Shown here in pieces: positions 24,516 to 36,059 of a stretch of 64,000 nucleotides of DNA; the first letter of the stretch is position 1; each line of letters opens with the position of its first letter. Below the pieces are notes generated by a model, which worked only from the letters and a program-made list of their open reading frames with translations, made no database searches and was not told the origin of the DNA. A program made the position numbers and the translations under genes. Origin of the DNA: Candidatus Nitrotoga arctica (GTDB lineage: Bacteria; Pseudomonadota; Gammaproteobacteria; Burkholderiales; Gallionellaceae); contig NZ_OU912926.1 in assembly GCF_918378365.1 (NCBI RefSeq), positions 1,736,001 to 1,800,000 of the forward strand, given 5' to 3'.

Positions 24516-26321
24516 ATGACTACGCAATCGTTCCTTTTGCTCATCGCGTTTCTGGCTGTGTTGCTGGCGCTGGCCTATCCCATGGGTCTCTATCTGGCAA
24601 AGGTCGGTAACGGTACACCGATCCCCGGTCTGGGCTGGATGGTCAAAGTAGAAAACTTTATTTATCGACTCTCTGGCATCACCGCAGATTCAGTGATGAG
24701 CTGGAAAACCTATGCCATAGCGCTGGTGGTATTCAACGCACTGGGCGCCATAGCCGTTTACACAGTGCAGCGTTTGCAAGCCTGGCTACCACTCAACCCG
24801 CAAGCGCTTGCCAATGTCAGCCCGGATTCTGCATTCAACACCGCGATCAGCTTTGTCAGCAATACCAATTGGCAGGGGTATGGCGGCGAATCCACAATGA
24901 GTTACCTGACTCAGATGCTGGTGTTGACCGGACAGAACTTCTTCTCAGCAGCGACCGGGATGGCGGTTGCATTCGCGCTGATTCGTGGTTTTTCATCGCG
25001 TTCGGTCAAAACTATCGGCAATTTCTGGATCGACATTACCCGCTCGACGCTGTATGTGCTGCTGCCTTTGTCGATAGTCTTTGCCGTGTTTCTGATGGGG
25101 CAAGGCGTGATCCAGAATTTTTCTGCCTACAAGGATGTCACGCTGCTCGATCCGGTAACGTACATGCAACCCAAGAGTGGCCCGGACGGCCAGCCCCTGA
25201 AGGATGCGAAAGGCAATCCGGTGCTGGAAACCTTGACCGCGAAGACGCAAACGCTGGCCATGGGTCCGGTTGCATCGCAGGAAGCGATCAAGTTGCTCGG
25301 GACCAATGGCGGCGGCTTTTTTAATGCCAACTCGGCACATCCTTACGAGAACCCGACAGCGCTGTCCAACTTCTTCCAAATGTTGTCGATTTTCCTGATT
25401 CCCGCCGGAATGTGCTTTGCGTTCGGCCGTATGGTGGGCGATATACGGCAAGGGTGGGCCGTGCTGGGCGCGATGACGGCGATATTCATGGTGACGACAG
25501 TCGTCGTGCTGATCGCAGAGCAGCAAGCCCACCCGGCACTCCACGCGCTCGGCGTCGATCAGGCAGCCAGTGCACTGCAATCAGGTGGCAACATGGAAGG
25601 CAAGGAAACACGCTTTGGCATTAGCGCATCGGCATTGTTCGCTGCGGTCACGACGGCAGCCTCGTGTGGCGCGGTGAACGCGATGCATGATTCCTTCATG
25701 CCGCTCGGCGGGATGGTGCCCTTGGTGCTCATGCAGTTCGGCGAAGTGGTATTCGGCGGCGTCGGTTCCGGTTTGTACGGCATGCTGATTTTTGCGATTC
25801 TGGCGGTGTTCATTGCCGGCTTGATGATCGGCCGCACGCCAGAATATCTCGGCAAGAAAATCCAGTCGTTCGAGATGAAAATGACGTCGATCGCGATTTT
25901 GGTGACACCGGTACTGGTGCTGGCTGGTACCGCGATTGCCGTCATACTCGACCCCGGCAGGGCCAGCATTGCCAATCCCGGCGCGCATGGCTTTTCGGAA
26001 ATCCTGTATGCATTCAGCTCGGCAGCCAACAACAACGGCAGCGCGTTCGCCGGCTTGTCGGCCAATACGCCGTTCTACAACATCATGCTAGTGATCGCAA
26101 TGTGGTTCGGCCGCTTTGCAATGATCGTGCCGATCCTGGCGGTGGCCGGTTCGCTGGCAGCGAAGAAACGCCTTGAAGTCACCGCTGGCACGATGCCGAC
26201 GCATGGTCCCTTGTTCGTTGCATTGTTGGTCGGCGTCGTGGTGTTGGTTGGCATCCTGAACTATGTACCGGCGCTTGCTCTTGGGCCGATTGTCGAACAC
26301 CTGCAACTTTTCGCACATTAA
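24516..26321 (+). CDS. kdpA: Potassium-transporting ATPase subunit A
   Basis: 601 residues, full length. KdpA is the channel-like, K+-binding subunit, with about ten membrane helices and four P-loop segments. Visible family marks are [20 protein letters not shown] (selectivity region), [39 protein letters not shown] and [14 protein letters not shown]. It passes K+ through the inner membrane using ATP hydrolysis by KdpB. It is the first large gene of kdpFABC, 14 bases before kdpB. Confidence 0.97.
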   Translation: MTTQSFLLLIAFLAVLLALAYPMGLYLAKVGNGTPIPGLGWMVKVENFIYRLSGITADSVMSWKTYAIALVVFNALGAIAVYTVQRLQAWLPLNPQALANVSPDSAFNTAISFVSNTNWQGYGGESTMSYLTQMLVLTGQNFFSAATGMAVAFALIRGFSSRSVKTIGNFWIDITRSTLYVLLPLSIVFAVFLMGQGVIQNFSAYKDVTLLDPVTYMQPKSGPDGQPLKDAKGNPVLETLTAKTQTLAMGPVASQEAIKLLGTNGGGFFNANSAHPYENPTALSNFFQMLSIFLIPAGMCFAFGRMVGDIRQGWAVLGAMTAIFMVTTVVVLIAEQQAHPALHALGVDQAASALQSGGNMEGKETRFGISASALFAAVTTAASCGAVNAMHDSFMPLGGMVPLVLMQFGEVVFGGVGSGLYGMLIFAILAVFIAGLMIGRTPEYLGKKIQSFEMKMTSIAILVTPVLVLAGTAIAVILDPGRASIANPGAHGFSEILYAFSSAANNNGSAFAGLSANTPFYNIMLVIAMWFGRFAMIVPILAVAGSLAAKKRLEVTAGTMPTHGPLFVALLVGVVVLVGILNYVPALALGPIVEHLQLFAH

Positions 26322-26335
26322 TCAGGACACCTGCC

Positions 26336-28435
26336 ATGCATATGCCAGAATCCAAGACGGCGACAGTCATGTCGCGCAAAAGCTTGACGCTTTTTGATTC
26401 CACATTGATCGGCCCAGCCATCATCGATGCGTTCAAAAAACTGCACCCACGCACGCAGTGGCGCAGCCCTGTCATGTTTGTTGTCTATGTCGGCAGCATT
26501 ATCACCACCTTGCTGTTTATCCAATCCATCACCGGCAAAGGCGAGGCGAGTCCCGGCTTTATTCTCGCCACTACGGTGTGGTTATGGTTCACCGTATTGT
26601 TTGCCAACTTCGCCGAATCGATGGCTGAAGGCCGCAGCAAGGCACAGGCAGCATCATTGCGCGCACTGAAACAAACAGTCATGGCGAAGAAGCTGGTGAC
26701 ACCGCGGCATGACACTCCCTGGTTGCCCACTTCCGCATCTGACCTGCGCAAAGGCGATACGGTGCTGGTTGAAGCGGGTGACGTGATTCCTGCCGACGGC
26801 GAAGTGATCGAAGGTGTCGCATCGGTGGATGAAAGCGCAATTACCGGCGAATCCGCGCCTGTGATTCGTGAGTCGGGCGGCGATTTTTCCGCCGTCACCG
26901 GCGGCACGCGCGTACTATCCGATTGGCTGGTCGTGCGCATCTCGGTCAATCCCGGCGAAGCATTTATCGACCGCATGATCGCCATGGTTGAAGGTGCTAA
27001 ACGGCAGAAGACGCCGAACGAAATCGCGCTGACCATTTTATTGGTCGCGCTTACCATCATCTTTTTGGTGGTGACCGTCACCTTGCTGCCGATGTCGCTG
27101 TTTTCAGTCGAAGCGGCCAAGGCGGGTGAGCCGGTCACGATTACAGTATTGATTGCGCTATTGGTATGTCTGATCCCGACCACGATCGGCGGCTTGCTAT
27201 CCGCCATCGGCGTGGCCGGCATGAGTCGTATGATGCAAGCCAACGTGATCGCGACTTCAGGCCGTGCCGTCGAAGCGGCGGGCGATGTCGATGTGCTGTT
27301 GCTGGACAAGACCGGCACCATCACGCTCGGCAATCGTCAGGCATCCGCATTCATGCCGGCGCCCGGCATTACCGAAGCACAGCTGGCTGATGTCGCGCAG
27401 CTGGCATCGTTAGCCGATGAAACACCGGAAGGACGCAGTATTGTGATCCTGGCCAAGCAGCGTTTCAATATTCGCGAGCGCGAGATGGCAGAACTCAACG
27501 CGACATTCGTGCCGTTCACGGTCCAAACTCGCATGAGCGGCGTTGATATCGGCGAACGTGCGATTCGCAAGGGTGCGGCCGACGCGCTGAAAAAATACGT
27601 CGAATCGCTGGGGCGTCCATTCCCCGCCGAGGTAGCCAGAACGGTGGACGATATCGCGCGTCGCGGCAGTACCCCGCTCGTTGTGGTGGATGATGGTCGT
27701 GTGATGGGGACAATCGAATTGAAGGATATCGTCAAGGGCGGCATCAAGGAACGCTTTGCCGAATTGCGCCGGATGGGTATCAAAACCGTAATGATCACCG
27801 GCGACAATAAGCTGACCGCCGCTGCGATTGCGGCTGAAGCCGGCGTCGATGACTTCCTGGCGGAGGCGACACCGGAAGAAAAGCTCAAGCTGATCCGTAG
27901 CTATCAGGCGCAAGGCCGCCTGGTTGCGATGACGGGTGACGGCACCAACGATGCACCGGCGCTGGCGCAGGCTGACGTGGCGGTGGCAATGAATTCTGGT
28001 ACACAGGCGGCGAAAGAAGCCGGCAACATGGTCGATCTCGATTCCAATCCGACCAAGCTCCTGGAAATCGTCGAAATTGGTAAGCAGATGCTGATGACGC
28101 GCGGTTCGCTGACCACGTTTTCGATCGCCAACGATATTGCCAAATACTTTGCGATCATCCCGGCCGCATTCGTGACCACCTATCCGCAATTAAAGGCGCT
28201 CGACGTGATGCATCTGACCAGTCCGTCGTCGGCCATCATGTCGGCGGTTATTTTCAATGCGCTGATTATCGTGGTGTTGATTCCGTTGGCTTTGAAAGGC
28301 GTCAAATACCGTGCGGTCGGCGCGGCATTGTTATTGCGCCGTAATCTGCTGATTTACGGATTGGGCGGCATTCTGGTGCCGTTTGTCGGAATCAAGCTGA
28401 TTGATATGACACTGACCGTTTTTAATCTCGTTTAG
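26336..28435 (+). CDS. kdpB: Potassium-transporting P-type ATPase subunit B
   Basis: 699 residues, full length. Type IA P-type ATPase catalytic subunit: actuator TGES, phosphorylation site [11 protein letters not shown], and the hinge [24 protein letters not shown]. Hydrolyses ATP to drive K+ uptake through KdpA. The membrane helices around residues 40-90, 220-280 and 590-690 are as expected. Nine bases separate it from kdpC. No unusual feature. Confidence 0.97.
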   Translation: MHMPESKTATVMSRKSLTLFDSTLIGPAIIDAFKKLHPRTQWRSPVMFVVYVGSIITTLLFIQSITGKGEASPGFILATTVWLWFTVLFANFAESMAEGRSKAQAASLRALKQTVMAKKLVTPRHDTPWLPTSASDLRKGDTVLVEAGDVIPADGEVIEGVASVDESAITGESAPVIRESGGDFSAVTGGTRVLSDWLVVRISVNPGEAFIDRMIAMVEGAKRQKTPNEIALTILLVALTIIFLVVTVTLLPMSLFSVEAAKAGEPVTITVLIALLVCLIPTTIGGLLSAIGVAGMSRMMQANVIATSGRAVEAAGDVDVLLLDKTGTITLGNRQASAFMPAPGITEAQLADVAQLASLADETPEGRSIVILAKQRFNIREREMAELNATFVPFTVQTRMSGVDIGERAIRKGAADALKKYVESLGRPFPAEVARTVDDIARRGSTPLVVVDDGRVMGTIELKDIVKGGIKERFAELRRMGIKTVMITGDNKLTAAAIAAEAGVDDFLAEATPEEKLKLIRSYQAQGRLVAMTGDGTNDAPALAQADVAVAMNSGTQAAKEAGNMVDLDSNPTKLLEIVEIGKQMLMTRGSLTTFSIANDIAKYFAIIPAAFVTTYPQLKALDVMHLTSPSSAIMSAVIFNALIIVVLIPLALKGVKYRAVGAALLLRRNLLIYGLGGILVPFVGIKLIDMTLTVFNLV

Positions 28436-28444
28436 GAGCTTCAC

Positions 28445-29017
28445 ATGATATCCATTCTTCGACCAGCGTTCGTGTTGTTTGCCGCACTGACGCTACTCTG
28501 TGGTGTGTTGTATCCGTATGCGATCACTGGTATCGGGCAAGTTGCCTTTGCCAGTCAGGCCACAGGCAGCTTGGTGTTACGCGGCGGTCAGCCGGTAGGT
28601 TCTTCGCTGATCGGTCAGGCGTTTTCTTCTCCGAAATATTTCTGGGGGAGACCATCTGCCACCAGCCCGATGCCGAACAATGCCACCGCTTCCAGCGGTT
28701 CCAATCAAGGACCGCTCAACCCGGCCCTGATCGACGCGGTAAAGGGCCGCATCGATGCATTGAAAGCCGCCGATCCAGCCAATACCGCGCCGATTCCGGT
28801 CGATCTGGTGACCGCATCGGCCAGCGGCCTGGACCCGGAAATCAGCGTGGCTGCGGCGTATTACCAGACTGGTCGCATCGCGCGCGCGCGACAATTGCCT
28901 GTCGATGAAGTGCGCAGCATCATCGATCAACACAGAGAATCCCGGTATTTAGGTTTCTTCGGCGAACCGCGCGTGAATGTGCTTGCATTGAATCTTGCAC
29001 TGGATCAGCGGCGTTAA
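28445..29017 (+). CDS. kdpC: Potassium-transporting ATPase subunit C
   Basis: 190 residues. One N-terminal membrane helix (about 8-30), then a periplasmic domain with [27 protein letters not shown] and the C-terminal [11 protein letters not shown]. KdpC is thought to raise K+ or ATP affinity of the complex. 47 bases later the kdpD gene begins. Confidence 0.95.
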   Translation: MISILRPAFVLFAALTLLCGVLYPYAITGIGQVAFASQATGSLVLRGGQPVGSSLIGQAFSSPKYFWGRPSATSPMPNNATASSGSNQGPLNPALIDAVKGRIDALKAADPANTAPIPVDLVTASASGLDPEISVAAAYYQTGRIARARQLPVDEVRSIIDQHRESRYLGFFGEPRVNVLALNLALDQRR

Positions 29018-29064
29018 ATTGGTACTGTTGAATCGTAAAATAGGCTGAATCATCCCACTGACTT

Positions 29065-31854
29065 ATGTATCCAAACAACGACCAACGCCCGGACCCGGAT
29101 GCCTTGCTGGCGCAAGTACAAGCGCAGGAGCGTCGCGCCGCGCGCGGCAAGCTCCGCATATATTTCGGCGCGTCGGCGGGCGTCGGTAAAACCTATGCGA
29201 TGCTGACCGCAGCCCGCAAGCTGCAGGCTGACGGCCATGACGTGGTAGTTGGTATTGTCGAAACGCACGGTCGCAGCGAAACCGCCTCGTTGCTTGAGGG
29301 GCTCGATGTTCTACCATTGAAGACCATCGATTATCGGGGCAAGGCACTTACCGAATTCGATATCGATGCCGCGCTGGCGCGCCGTCCTGTTTTGATCCTG
29401 ATCGATGAGCTGGCGCATTCGAACGCACCTGGTTCACGCCATCCAAAGCGTTGGCAGGATGTTGAAGAGTTGCTGGATGCCGGCATCGACGTTTTCACGA
29501 CACTGAATGTGCAACACCTGGAAAGTTTGAATGACGTTGTCGGTGGCATCACCGGCATTCGCGTATCGGAAACCTTGCCGGATACGGTCTTCGATGAGGC
29601 CGATGAAGTTGTACTAGTTGATATTCCGGCCGATGAACTGCTGGCACGGCTCAAGGTGGGCAAAGTCTATCAGGCGCAACACGTGGAACGTGCTTCGCGC
29701 AATTTTTTCCGCAAAGGCAATCTCATCGCATTGCGCGAACTTGCGCTGCGCCGTACCGCCGATCGGATAGAGGATGATGTGCAGGCGTATCGGATAGAGA
29801 AATCCATCAACACGGTATGGAAAACTGATTCCGCACTGCTGGCTTGCATTGGACCACATTCGGGGGCCGAGCATGTTATTCGCAGCACCGCACGATTGGC
29901 CAGCCAGTTGAATGCGGACTGGCATGTGATTTACATTGAAACGCCACAATTGCAGCGCCTGCTGCCCGCGCAACGCGAACGCATTTTGAGGACATTGAAA
30001 CTTGGCGAGAGTCTTGGCGCTACGACGGCTATCCTGTCCGGGAACGATGTTGCGTTGGAGATCGTGAATTATGCGCGCAGCCAAAATTTCTCGAAAATCA
30101 TACTGGGACGCAGCCTTCCGACGTGGCCTTGGCATACCCCGCATCTGAAACGTGTTGCCGCCCTTGCCCCGGATATCGATTTGACCCAACTAGGTCTAGC
30201 CAGTTCGGAACCATTGCAGACTGCCGAAGAATCGAATGCGCCCGGTGTTGCGCTAAGCCTTACTCAACCACCAGCAGATGAAGTGGAATCCCTTTCGCCC
30301 CGCAAGCAACGCCAATGGCATTATGTGTGGGCGACCGCCGCGAGTCTATTGACGGCGGTGATCGCCACACCGTTATTGCCGTACCTCGATCTTGCCAACA
30401 TCGTGATGCTGTTCTTGCTGACCGTTGTGCTGATTGCGGTGCGCTTCGGGCGCGGGCCGGCGGTGACCGCTACCATCGTGGGCGTTGCAGCATTCGATTT
30501 CTTTTTTGTGTCGCCGCGATTTTCCTTCGCGGTCAGCGACTTTCAATATGTGGTGACCTTTGCGGTAATGCTGGTGGTTGGATTGATCACCGCGCATTTG
30601 ACTTCGGGCCTGCGTTATCAGGCGCGTGTCGCCTTACATCGCGAATCCCGTTCGCGTGCTTTGTATGAATTTGCGCGCGAATTATCCAGTGCATTGCAAA
30701 CTGAGCAGATATTCGAAATTACGCGCACATTCATTGCCCGTACTTTCCGTGCCCAGGCGACACTGCTCTTACCGGACGATGCAGGCCTCTTGCAACCTCC
30801 ACCGCTTGTCGTGGGAGAATTATCCAGAAATTCCAATAGGGCAGTACTCGATATGGGCATCGCCCAATGGGCATTCGATCACGCAACAGCGGCCGGTATC
30901 GGCACCGACACGCTGCCGGGTAGTCATTTCTTTTACCTGCCGCTGGTTGCGCCGATGCGCACCCGTGGCGTGCTGGCCATACAGCCGGAAAGCCGTCGCT
31001 GGATATTGATTCCGGAACAACGTCAACAGCTCGATACCTTCGCCGTGTTGGCGGCGATCGCACTGGAACGGGTGCACTACATTGAGGTCGCACAGGACGC
31101 GCTGGTGCGCATGGAATCGGAAATGCTGCGCAATTCCTTGCTGGCGGCACTGTCGCATGACTTGCGCACGCCGCTCACCTCACTGGTGGGCTTGTCCGAA
31201 TCGCTGGCCCGGTTCAAACCGCCACTGGCATCAGGACAGCAGGCACTTGCCGACGCGTTGCATAATGAAACACTACGTATGAGCAATCTGGTGTCGAACC
31301 TGCTCGACATGGCGCGTATCCAGAGCGGGGAAGTCAAATTCAATTTGCAGTGGCAACCGTTTGAAGAAGTGGTCGGTAGCGCATTGCGCGCCAGCCAATC
31401 ATTCCTCGGCAGCCATGAGGTGCAGACCCGACTTGCACGCGACTTGCCACTGATACATATCGACGCCGTATTGATCGAGCGTGTGTTGTGCAACCTGCTG
31501 GAAAACGCGACCAAATACACGCCGGCCGGTTCGCGTATCGTTATTGCAGCGGAAGTCAGCGGCCAGTTTCTGGAAGTTGCGGTGATCGATAATGGACCCG
31601 GCCTTCCGGCTGGCAAGGAAGAAGCGATATTTGAAAAATTCACACGCGGTAAACGTGAATCATCGATTCCCGGCGTCGGTCTGGGTCTGGCGATTTGTCG
31701 CGCCATCGTCGAGGCGCATGGGGGTGCCATCCGCGCTGGACAGGCAGCGGGTGGCGGAGCGTCCATCGTCTTTACTCTTCCCCTCGGCACGCCTCCCGCC
31801 ATGCCTGACATGGACGAGAGTGAGGCGAACATCGGTAACACACACCATGACTGA
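29065..31854 (+). CDS. kdpD: Sensor kinase KdpD
   Basis: 929 residues, full length. N-terminal KdpD domain with Walker-like GASAGVGKTYAML (about 35) and DELAHSNAPGSRHPKRWQDV; a Usp-like domain follows (about 250-370). Four membrane helices (about 420-510) are next, then a GAF region and the kinase core with ALSHDLRTPLTSL (phospho-His), ENATKYTP, NGPGLPAG and GVGLGLAICRAIVEAHGG. It senses K+ limitation or turgor and phosphorylates KdpE. It overlaps kdpE by seven bases, typical of a coupled pair. Confidence 0.96.
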   Translation: MYPNNDQRPDPDALLAQVQAQERRAARGKLRIYFGASAGVGKTYAMLTAARKLQADGHDVVVGIVETHGRSETASLLEGLDVLPLKTIDYRGKALTEFDIDAALARRPVLILIDELAHSNAPGSRHPKRWQDVEELLDAGIDVFTTLNVQHLESLNDVVGGITGIRVSETLPDTVFDEADEVVLVDIPADELLARLKVGKVYQAQHVERASRNFFRKGNLIALRELALRRTADRIEDDVQAYRIEKSINTVWKTDSALLACIGPHSGAEHVIRSTARLASQLNADWHVIYIETPQLQRLLPAQRERILRTLKLGESLGATTAILSGNDVALEIVNYARSQNFSKIILGRSLPTWPWHTPHLKRVAALAPDIDLTQLGLASSEPLQTAEESNAPGVALSLTQPPADEVESLSPRKQRQWHYVWATAASLLTAVIATPLLPYLDLANIVMLFLLTVVLIAVRFGRGPAVTATIVGVAAFDFFFVSPRFSFAVSDFQYVVTFAVMLVVGLITAHLTSGLRYQARVALHRESRSRALYEFARELSSALQTEQIFEITRTFIARTFRAQATLLLPDDAGLLQPPPLVVGELSRNSNRAVLDMGIAQWAFDHATAAGIGTDTLPGSHFFYLPLVAPMRTRGVLAIQPESRRWILIPEQRQQLDTFAVLAAIALERVHYIEVAQDALVRMESEMLRNSLLAALSHDLRTPLTSLVGLSESLARFKPPLASGQQALADALHNETLRMSNLVSNLLDMARIQSGEVKFNLQWQPFEEVVGSALRASQSFLGSHEVQTRLARDLPLIHIDAVLIERVLCNLLENATKYTPAGSRIVIAAEVSGQFLEVAVIDNGPGLPAGKEEAIFEKFTRGKRESSIPGVGLGLAICRAIVEAHGGAIRAGQAAGGGASIVFTLPLGTPPAMPDMDESEANIGNTHHD

Positions 31855-32544
31855 ATCCATGCCAATTGTTCTTCTGGTCGAAGACGAACCACAAATACAG
31901 CGTTTTGTGCGCACTGCGCTGGAAGAAGAAGGATGGCAAGTCTTCGGATCGGAAACGATGAAACGCGGCTTGATCGATGCCGGGACACGCAAGCCGGACT
32001 TGATCATCCTCGATCTCGGATTGCCTGATGGCGATGGCGTCGATTTCATTGTCGACGTCCGGGATTGGTCTACCGTGCCGATTATCGTACTGTCAGCGCG
32101 CACTAATGAGGCAGACAAGATCCGCGCGCTCGATGCCGGCGCTGACGACTATCTGACCAAGCCATTCGGGGTTGGCGAATTACTTGCACGCGTGCGTTCC
32201 GCCGTGCGGCGGTTGCGCCAGCCAAATGTGAATCTACATGGAGTAATCCAGTTTGGTGATATCAAGGTAGATATCAAGGCACGCCTTGTGACAAAGGCAA
32301 ATCAAGTAGTGCATTTGACTCCGACTGAATATCGGTTACTTATGGTACTTGTGACCAATGCGGGACGGGTGATAACCAACCCACAATTGCTTCGTGAAGT
32401 ATGGGGCCGTCGCACTCCGAGAGTAGCCATTATCTGCGTGTCTACATGGGGCATTTACGGCAAAAGCTAGAGGATAATCCAGCGCAGCCTCGCTATCTTC
32501 TTACTGAAACTGCTGTGGGCTACCGACTACTTTTACCTTTGTAA
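31848..32544 (+). pseudogene. kdpE: Response regulator KdpE, frameshifted in the DNA-binding domain
   Basis: Start chosen at MTESMPIV; the longer upstream frame lies inside kdpD. Receiver domain intact (VEDEPQ; phospho-Asp in IILDLGLPDGDG; LTKPFG). The winged helix is normal up to LLREVWG. Then the frame shifts at a G-rich run near 32403-32408 (GGGGCC) and ends 22 codons later. One extra C restores the usual ending (PSHSESSHYLRVYMGHLRQK ... LLTETAVGYRLL) with a stop at 32542-32544. As given, the recognition helix is lost and DNA binding would fail. It is either a true mutation, which would silence kdp and the porin, or a sequencing error. Confidence 0.85.
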
Positions 32545-32664
32545 ATTCGTTTGCCTCAGAGCGCTTTTAAAAAATGGTAGCGTCCCATTTGCATCTTCTT
32601 GGTTGCCATCATTTGTACTTGGCAGCCTCTTCCAGCATCCGGACGTTAAAATCTGTGCCCCAAC

Positions 32665-32839
32665 CGATCTCAGTTCGGGCAAGGAAAACGTTCGATAACT
32701 CGCTATTTCGGCACGCAGCCAGACAATATCAATTTTTACATTTCATTTATGCCTGACAAGCATGTTTTTACAAAATTTTTAGATCGTTTCCGCTAATCTG
32801 CTCATCATCCAAATAAATTCGGATGAAAGTGATGATGCC
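32665..32839 (+). promoter_or_regulatory. Copy of the kdp promoter region before the porin gene
   Basis: Aligns with 24164-24339, strongest at 32722-32818, including GACAATATCAATTTTTACAT and TTTACAAAATTTTTAGATC. It even keeps a relic ATGATG at the point where the small kdp leader gene starts, followed after nine codons by a stop. It implies the porin is regulated by KdpE together with kdpFABC. Confidence 0.65.
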
Positions 32840-32912
32840 GGCTTTTGAAAAGCACTTTCAATTGTGACTGCGCAACACCTGTACAACTAAAACCATTAGT
32901 AATGGAAATATC

Positions 32913-34001
32913 ATGAAAAAACTGATTCTCGCTACCACAGCGATAGCTGCATTTACAGGCGGCTTTGCTCACGCAGAAGATAAAAAACCAGATACCGCAT
33001 TAACCTTTAACGGTTATGCTGAAACATACTATAGCTACGATTTTAATAGACCAATAAATAACACTAAACCACCATTTATTTATAGCTATAACAAAAATAA
33101 TGAGGTTTCAGTGAATTTGGCTTTTGTGAAAGGATCGTACAACACAGATAGTGTCAGAGCTAATCTCGCATTAGCTGCTGGTACTTATATGAATGCTAAT
33201 TATGCATCTGAGCCTGGCGTATTGAATAATATCTATGAAAGCAATGTTGGCCTGAAGCTTTCTAATAAAAATAACCTGTGGTTTGATGCTGGTGTCTTTT
33301 CTTCACATATTGGTTTTGAAAGTGCCGTTGGTAAAGACAATTGGACTTTGACCAGAAGTATAGGAGCAGATAACACACCTTATTATGAAACTGGCGCCAA
33401 AATCAGTTATACGTCAGAGAATGGCATATGGTTTGTGAGTGCCTTAGTTCTGAATGGTTGGCAACATATTCGACGCGTGGAGGGGAATTTTTCCCCTTCC
33501 TTTGGTACGCAGGTTACTTATAAGCCTTCCGCAAAAGTAACCTTGAATTGGAGCACATTTATTGGAAACGACAAGCCTGATAATGATAAGAAAATGCGTT
33601 ATTTCAATAATTTTTATGGGGTTTTTCAACTGAATAGTGAGCTTGCCGCAATATTTGGTTTTGATATGGGAGCCGAACAAAAAAGCAAAGACTCTTCAGC
33701 CATGAATACGTGGGTCAACCCATCGATAATTTTGAAATATACGCCAGCAGCAAAAACTGCTATCGCTATAAGAGCGGAATATTATGATGATAAAAATGGA
33801 GTGATTATCGCAACTGGCACACCTAATGGTTTTAAAACATGGGGTTTCTCAACTAATTTTGACTATAACATTGCGAATAATATTGTGTGGAGAATTGAAG
33901 CTAGGACATTAAGTAGCAAAGACAATATTTTCATTAAAAATAATAATAATATCGCTAACAACAATGCTTTTGTGACAACGGCTTTGGCTATAAGTTTCTG
34001 A
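32913..34001 (+). CDS. Outer-membrane porin (bbp2/OmpL-like), probable K+ porin
   Basis: 362 residues. Signal peptide MKKLILATTAIAAFTGGFAHA, then beta strands with the bbp2-type blocks FNGYAETYYSYDFNRP, NEVSVNLAFVKGSYNTDSVR, AGVFSSHIGFESAVGKDNWT and a C-terminal aromatic end (ALAISF). Proteins of this family are often encoded beside kdp genes. The upstream region copies the kdp promoter (see 32665-32839), so it is probably made under K+ limitation to let K+ cross the outer membrane. AT-rich with Asn-rich loops, unlike the kdp genes, suggesting a different ancestry. Conductance and selectivity are inference. Confidence 0.8.
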   Translation: MKKLILATTAIAAFTGGFAHAEDKKPDTALTFNGYAETYYSYDFNRPINNTKPPFIYSYNKNNEVSVNLAFVKGSYNTDSVRANLALAAGTYMNANYASEPGVLNNIYESNVGLKLSNKNNLWFDAGVFSSHIGFESAVGKDNWTLTRSIGADNTPYYETGAKISYTSENGIWFVSALVLNGWQHIRRVEGNFSPSFGTQVTYKPSAKVTLNWSTFIGNDKPDNDKKMRYFNNFYGVFQLNSELAAIFGFDMGAEQKSKDSSAMNTWVNPSIILKYTPAAKTAIAIRAEYYDDKNGVIIATGTPNGFKTWGFSTNFDYNIANNIVWRIEARTLSSKDNIFIKNNNNIANNNAFVTTALAISF

Positions 34002-34099
34002 TGAATCATTGCAACAAAACTGTGTACTGTCAATCCTTCAGCCCTTACTTGATGTATCGACGCGATTTCCCGCCATTGCGACAAAAGTCACTACGGCAA

Positions 34100-34780
34100 T
34101 CACGCTTCGTGCAGTACTCCATCCATCAGGCGAAGTTGACGCTGCATTTTCCCCGCTAGCTCCAAGTCGTGGGTGACTACGATGAAACTGGTATTAAGCC
34201 TGGAATTGAGCTCTTGCATCAGTTCAAATAATGCTTGCGCACTGGCGCGGTCAAGATTTCCTGTAGGCTCGTCGGCTAATACGCAGGCTGGCTCGGTGAC
34301 GAGTGCGCGCGCTACGGCGACACGCTGACGTTCACCACCGGAAAGTTCGGCGGGCAGATGCTCCGTACGTTGTGCGAGACCTACTAGCCCGAGCATGCGC
34401 GCGGCAATCGGGGCTGTTTCACTGCGCTTCATGCCACGGATCAGTAATGGCATGGCAACATTTTCCAGTGCGGTGAATTCCGCTAGCAGATGATGGAACT
34501 GGTACACAAAACCCAGCGCCCGGTTACGCAGAGTACCGCGCTCTGCTTCATTCATGGCTTGCACATCGTGGCCGAGGAGGGCGACGCTGCCGCTGCTGGC
34601 CTTGTCCAATCCACCGAGCAAGTGGAGCAGGGTGCTTTTGCCGGAGCCGGAGCTACCTACGATGGCGATACGTTCACCGCGCATGACGTCAATGTTAACG
34701 CCGGTAAGCACGGGTACATTGAGTTTTCCTTGCACAAAGATTTTGCATAAATTGCGGCAGGAAATAACCATCTCACTCAT
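34100..34780 (-). CDS. lolD: Lipoprotein-releasing ABC ATPase LolD
   Basis: 226 residues from MSEMVISC; a longer frame upstream lies within the lolC end. Walker [10 protein letters not shown], signature LSGGERQR, Walker [12 protein letters not shown] and H-loop VVTHD are all present. It powers release of outer-membrane lipoproteins from the inner membrane to LolA. It starts inside the last codons of the permease gene (8-base overlap), so the two are co-translated. Confidence 0.92.
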   Translation of the reverse strand: MSEMVISCRNLCKIFVQGKLNVPVLTGVNIDVMRGERIAIVGSSGSGKSTLLHLLGGLDKASSGSVALLGHDVQAMNEAERGTLRNRALGFVYQFHHLLAEFTALENVAMPLLIRGMKRSETAPIAARMLGLVGLAQRTEHLPAELSGGERQRVAVARALVTEPACVLADEPTGNLDRASAQALFELMQELNSRLNTSFIVVTHDLELAGKMQRQLRLMDGVLHEA

Positions 34781-36059
34781 AGCGTAGCGCCTCCGCCGGT
34801 TGTGTTCTGGATGCGCGCCAACTTGGATAAAGCGTAGCGAGCAGGCTGATGAGAAAGGAGAAACATGCCACGACCAGCACATCGTCGCGCTGTAAATCGG
34901 AGGGCAGCTCGTTGATAAAATACACTTCCTTCGAAAGAAAGTGCATGCCCAGCAGTCGTTCTATAAACGGAACCACAGTGTCGATGTTGAGGCTTAGCAG
35001 TATGCCTCCTCCAACGCCGAATACCGAGCCGATCAGGCCAATCAGGGCGCCTTGTACAATGAAAATTTTCATAATGCTGGCGGGCGAAGCACCGAGCGTG
35101 CGCAGAATGGCGATGTCGGCTTGTTTATCGGTAACCGCCATTACCAGCGTGGAGACAATATTGAACGCGGCTACCGCAACGATGAGTGAGAGAATGATAA
35201 ACATCATTTTCTTTTCGATCTGCACTGCGCGGAAATAATTAGAGTGCTGGCGCGTCCAGTCACTAACGTAGGTATTGCGCGGTAAGATGCGTTGTATCTC
35301 GATGGCTACCTGCGGAGCCAAATCGAGATCATTCAGACGTGCGCTGATGCCGCTTACCGCACTACCCATTTGATAGAGCTTCTGCGCGTCATTCAGGTGA
35401 ATTAGTGCCAGCGCATTGTCATATGGCGCCATACCGATCTCAAAAATGCCGACTACGCGGAATTGCTTGAGGCGCGGCACCATTCCAGCAGGCGTGATCT
35501 GCCCCTGAGGAGAGATGAGTAACACCTTGTCATTCAGATGTGCCCCTAGCGTGCGTGCCAAGTCTGAACCCAGCACGATGCCGAAACTGCCTTCCCGTAA
35601 GGCTTCCAGCGAACCGGCTTTCATCTTGTCGGAAAGGTCTATCACTTTGCTTTCATGCTGCGGCAAAATGCCGCGTACCATTACGCCCTGTACGTTTTGA
35701 TCAAACGACACCATGCCTTGTCCATTCACGAAAGGCGCGGCAGCCGCTACTTGCGGATATTTTGCCGTGAGCTGTAAGGTAGGTTGCCAATCGACCATAT
35801 AGTTTCCCTCTTCACTGATTTGCAGGTGGGGCGCGATACCTAGAATACGTGTACGGATTTCTTTTTGGAAACCGTTCATCACCGACAGCACTACAATCAG
35901 CGCGGCCACACCCAAGCCCATACCCAGCATGGAGATAAGCGAAATAAAGGAAATGAAATGATTGCGCCGCTTGGCACGGGTGTAACGCAGACCGATAAAG
36001 AGTTCGTAAGGACGCAAAGTTGAAGAGTTCGAAATGAATTGGGCGCTAGTTTGCCACAA
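34773..36059 (-). CDS. lolC: Lipoprotein-releasing ABC permease LolC/LolE
   Basis: About 428 residues, MacB/FtsX-like topology: one N-terminal helix (about 38-62), a large periplasmic domain, then three C-terminal helices (about 285-310, 325-355, 390-415). [20 protein letters not shown] and [17 protein letters not shown] are family marks. The start is TTG with AGGGAA nearby. Only one such permease gene is seen here; some bacteria use a single Lol permease that acts as a homodimer, otherwise the partner is elsewhere. Confidence 0.9.
   Translation of the reverse strand: MWQTSAQFISNSSTLRPYELFIGLRYTRAKRRNHFISFISLISMLGMGLGVAALIVVLSVMNGFQKEIRTRILGIAPHLQISEEGNYMVDWQPTLQLTAKYPQVAAAAPFVNGQGMVSFDQNVQGVMVRGILPQHESKVIDLSDKMKAGSLEALREGSFGIVLGSDLARTLGAHLNDKVLLISPQGQITPAGMVPRLKQFRVVGIFEIGMAPYDNALALIHLNDAQKLYQMGSAVSGISARLNDLDLAPQVAIEIQRILPRNTYVSDWTRQHSNYFRAVQIEKKMMFIILSLIVAVAAFNIVSTLVMAVTDKQADIAILRTLGASPASIMKIFIVQGALIGLIGSVFGVGGGILLSLNIDTVVPFIERLLGMHFLSKEVYFINELPSDLQRDDVLVVACFSFLISLLATLYPSWRASRTQPAEALRYE

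Noticed and set aside
24993..25580. 195-codon minus-strand frame
   Set aside because: Lies wholly inside kdpA on the other strand and has no recognisable family.
26485..27333. 282-codon minus-strand frame
   Set aside because: Antisense to kdpB; Ser/Thr-rich shadow without signal or domain.
31592..31847. N-terminal extension of kdpE
   Set aside because: It overlaps the kdpD kinase domain in another frame; homologues begin at the receiver domain.
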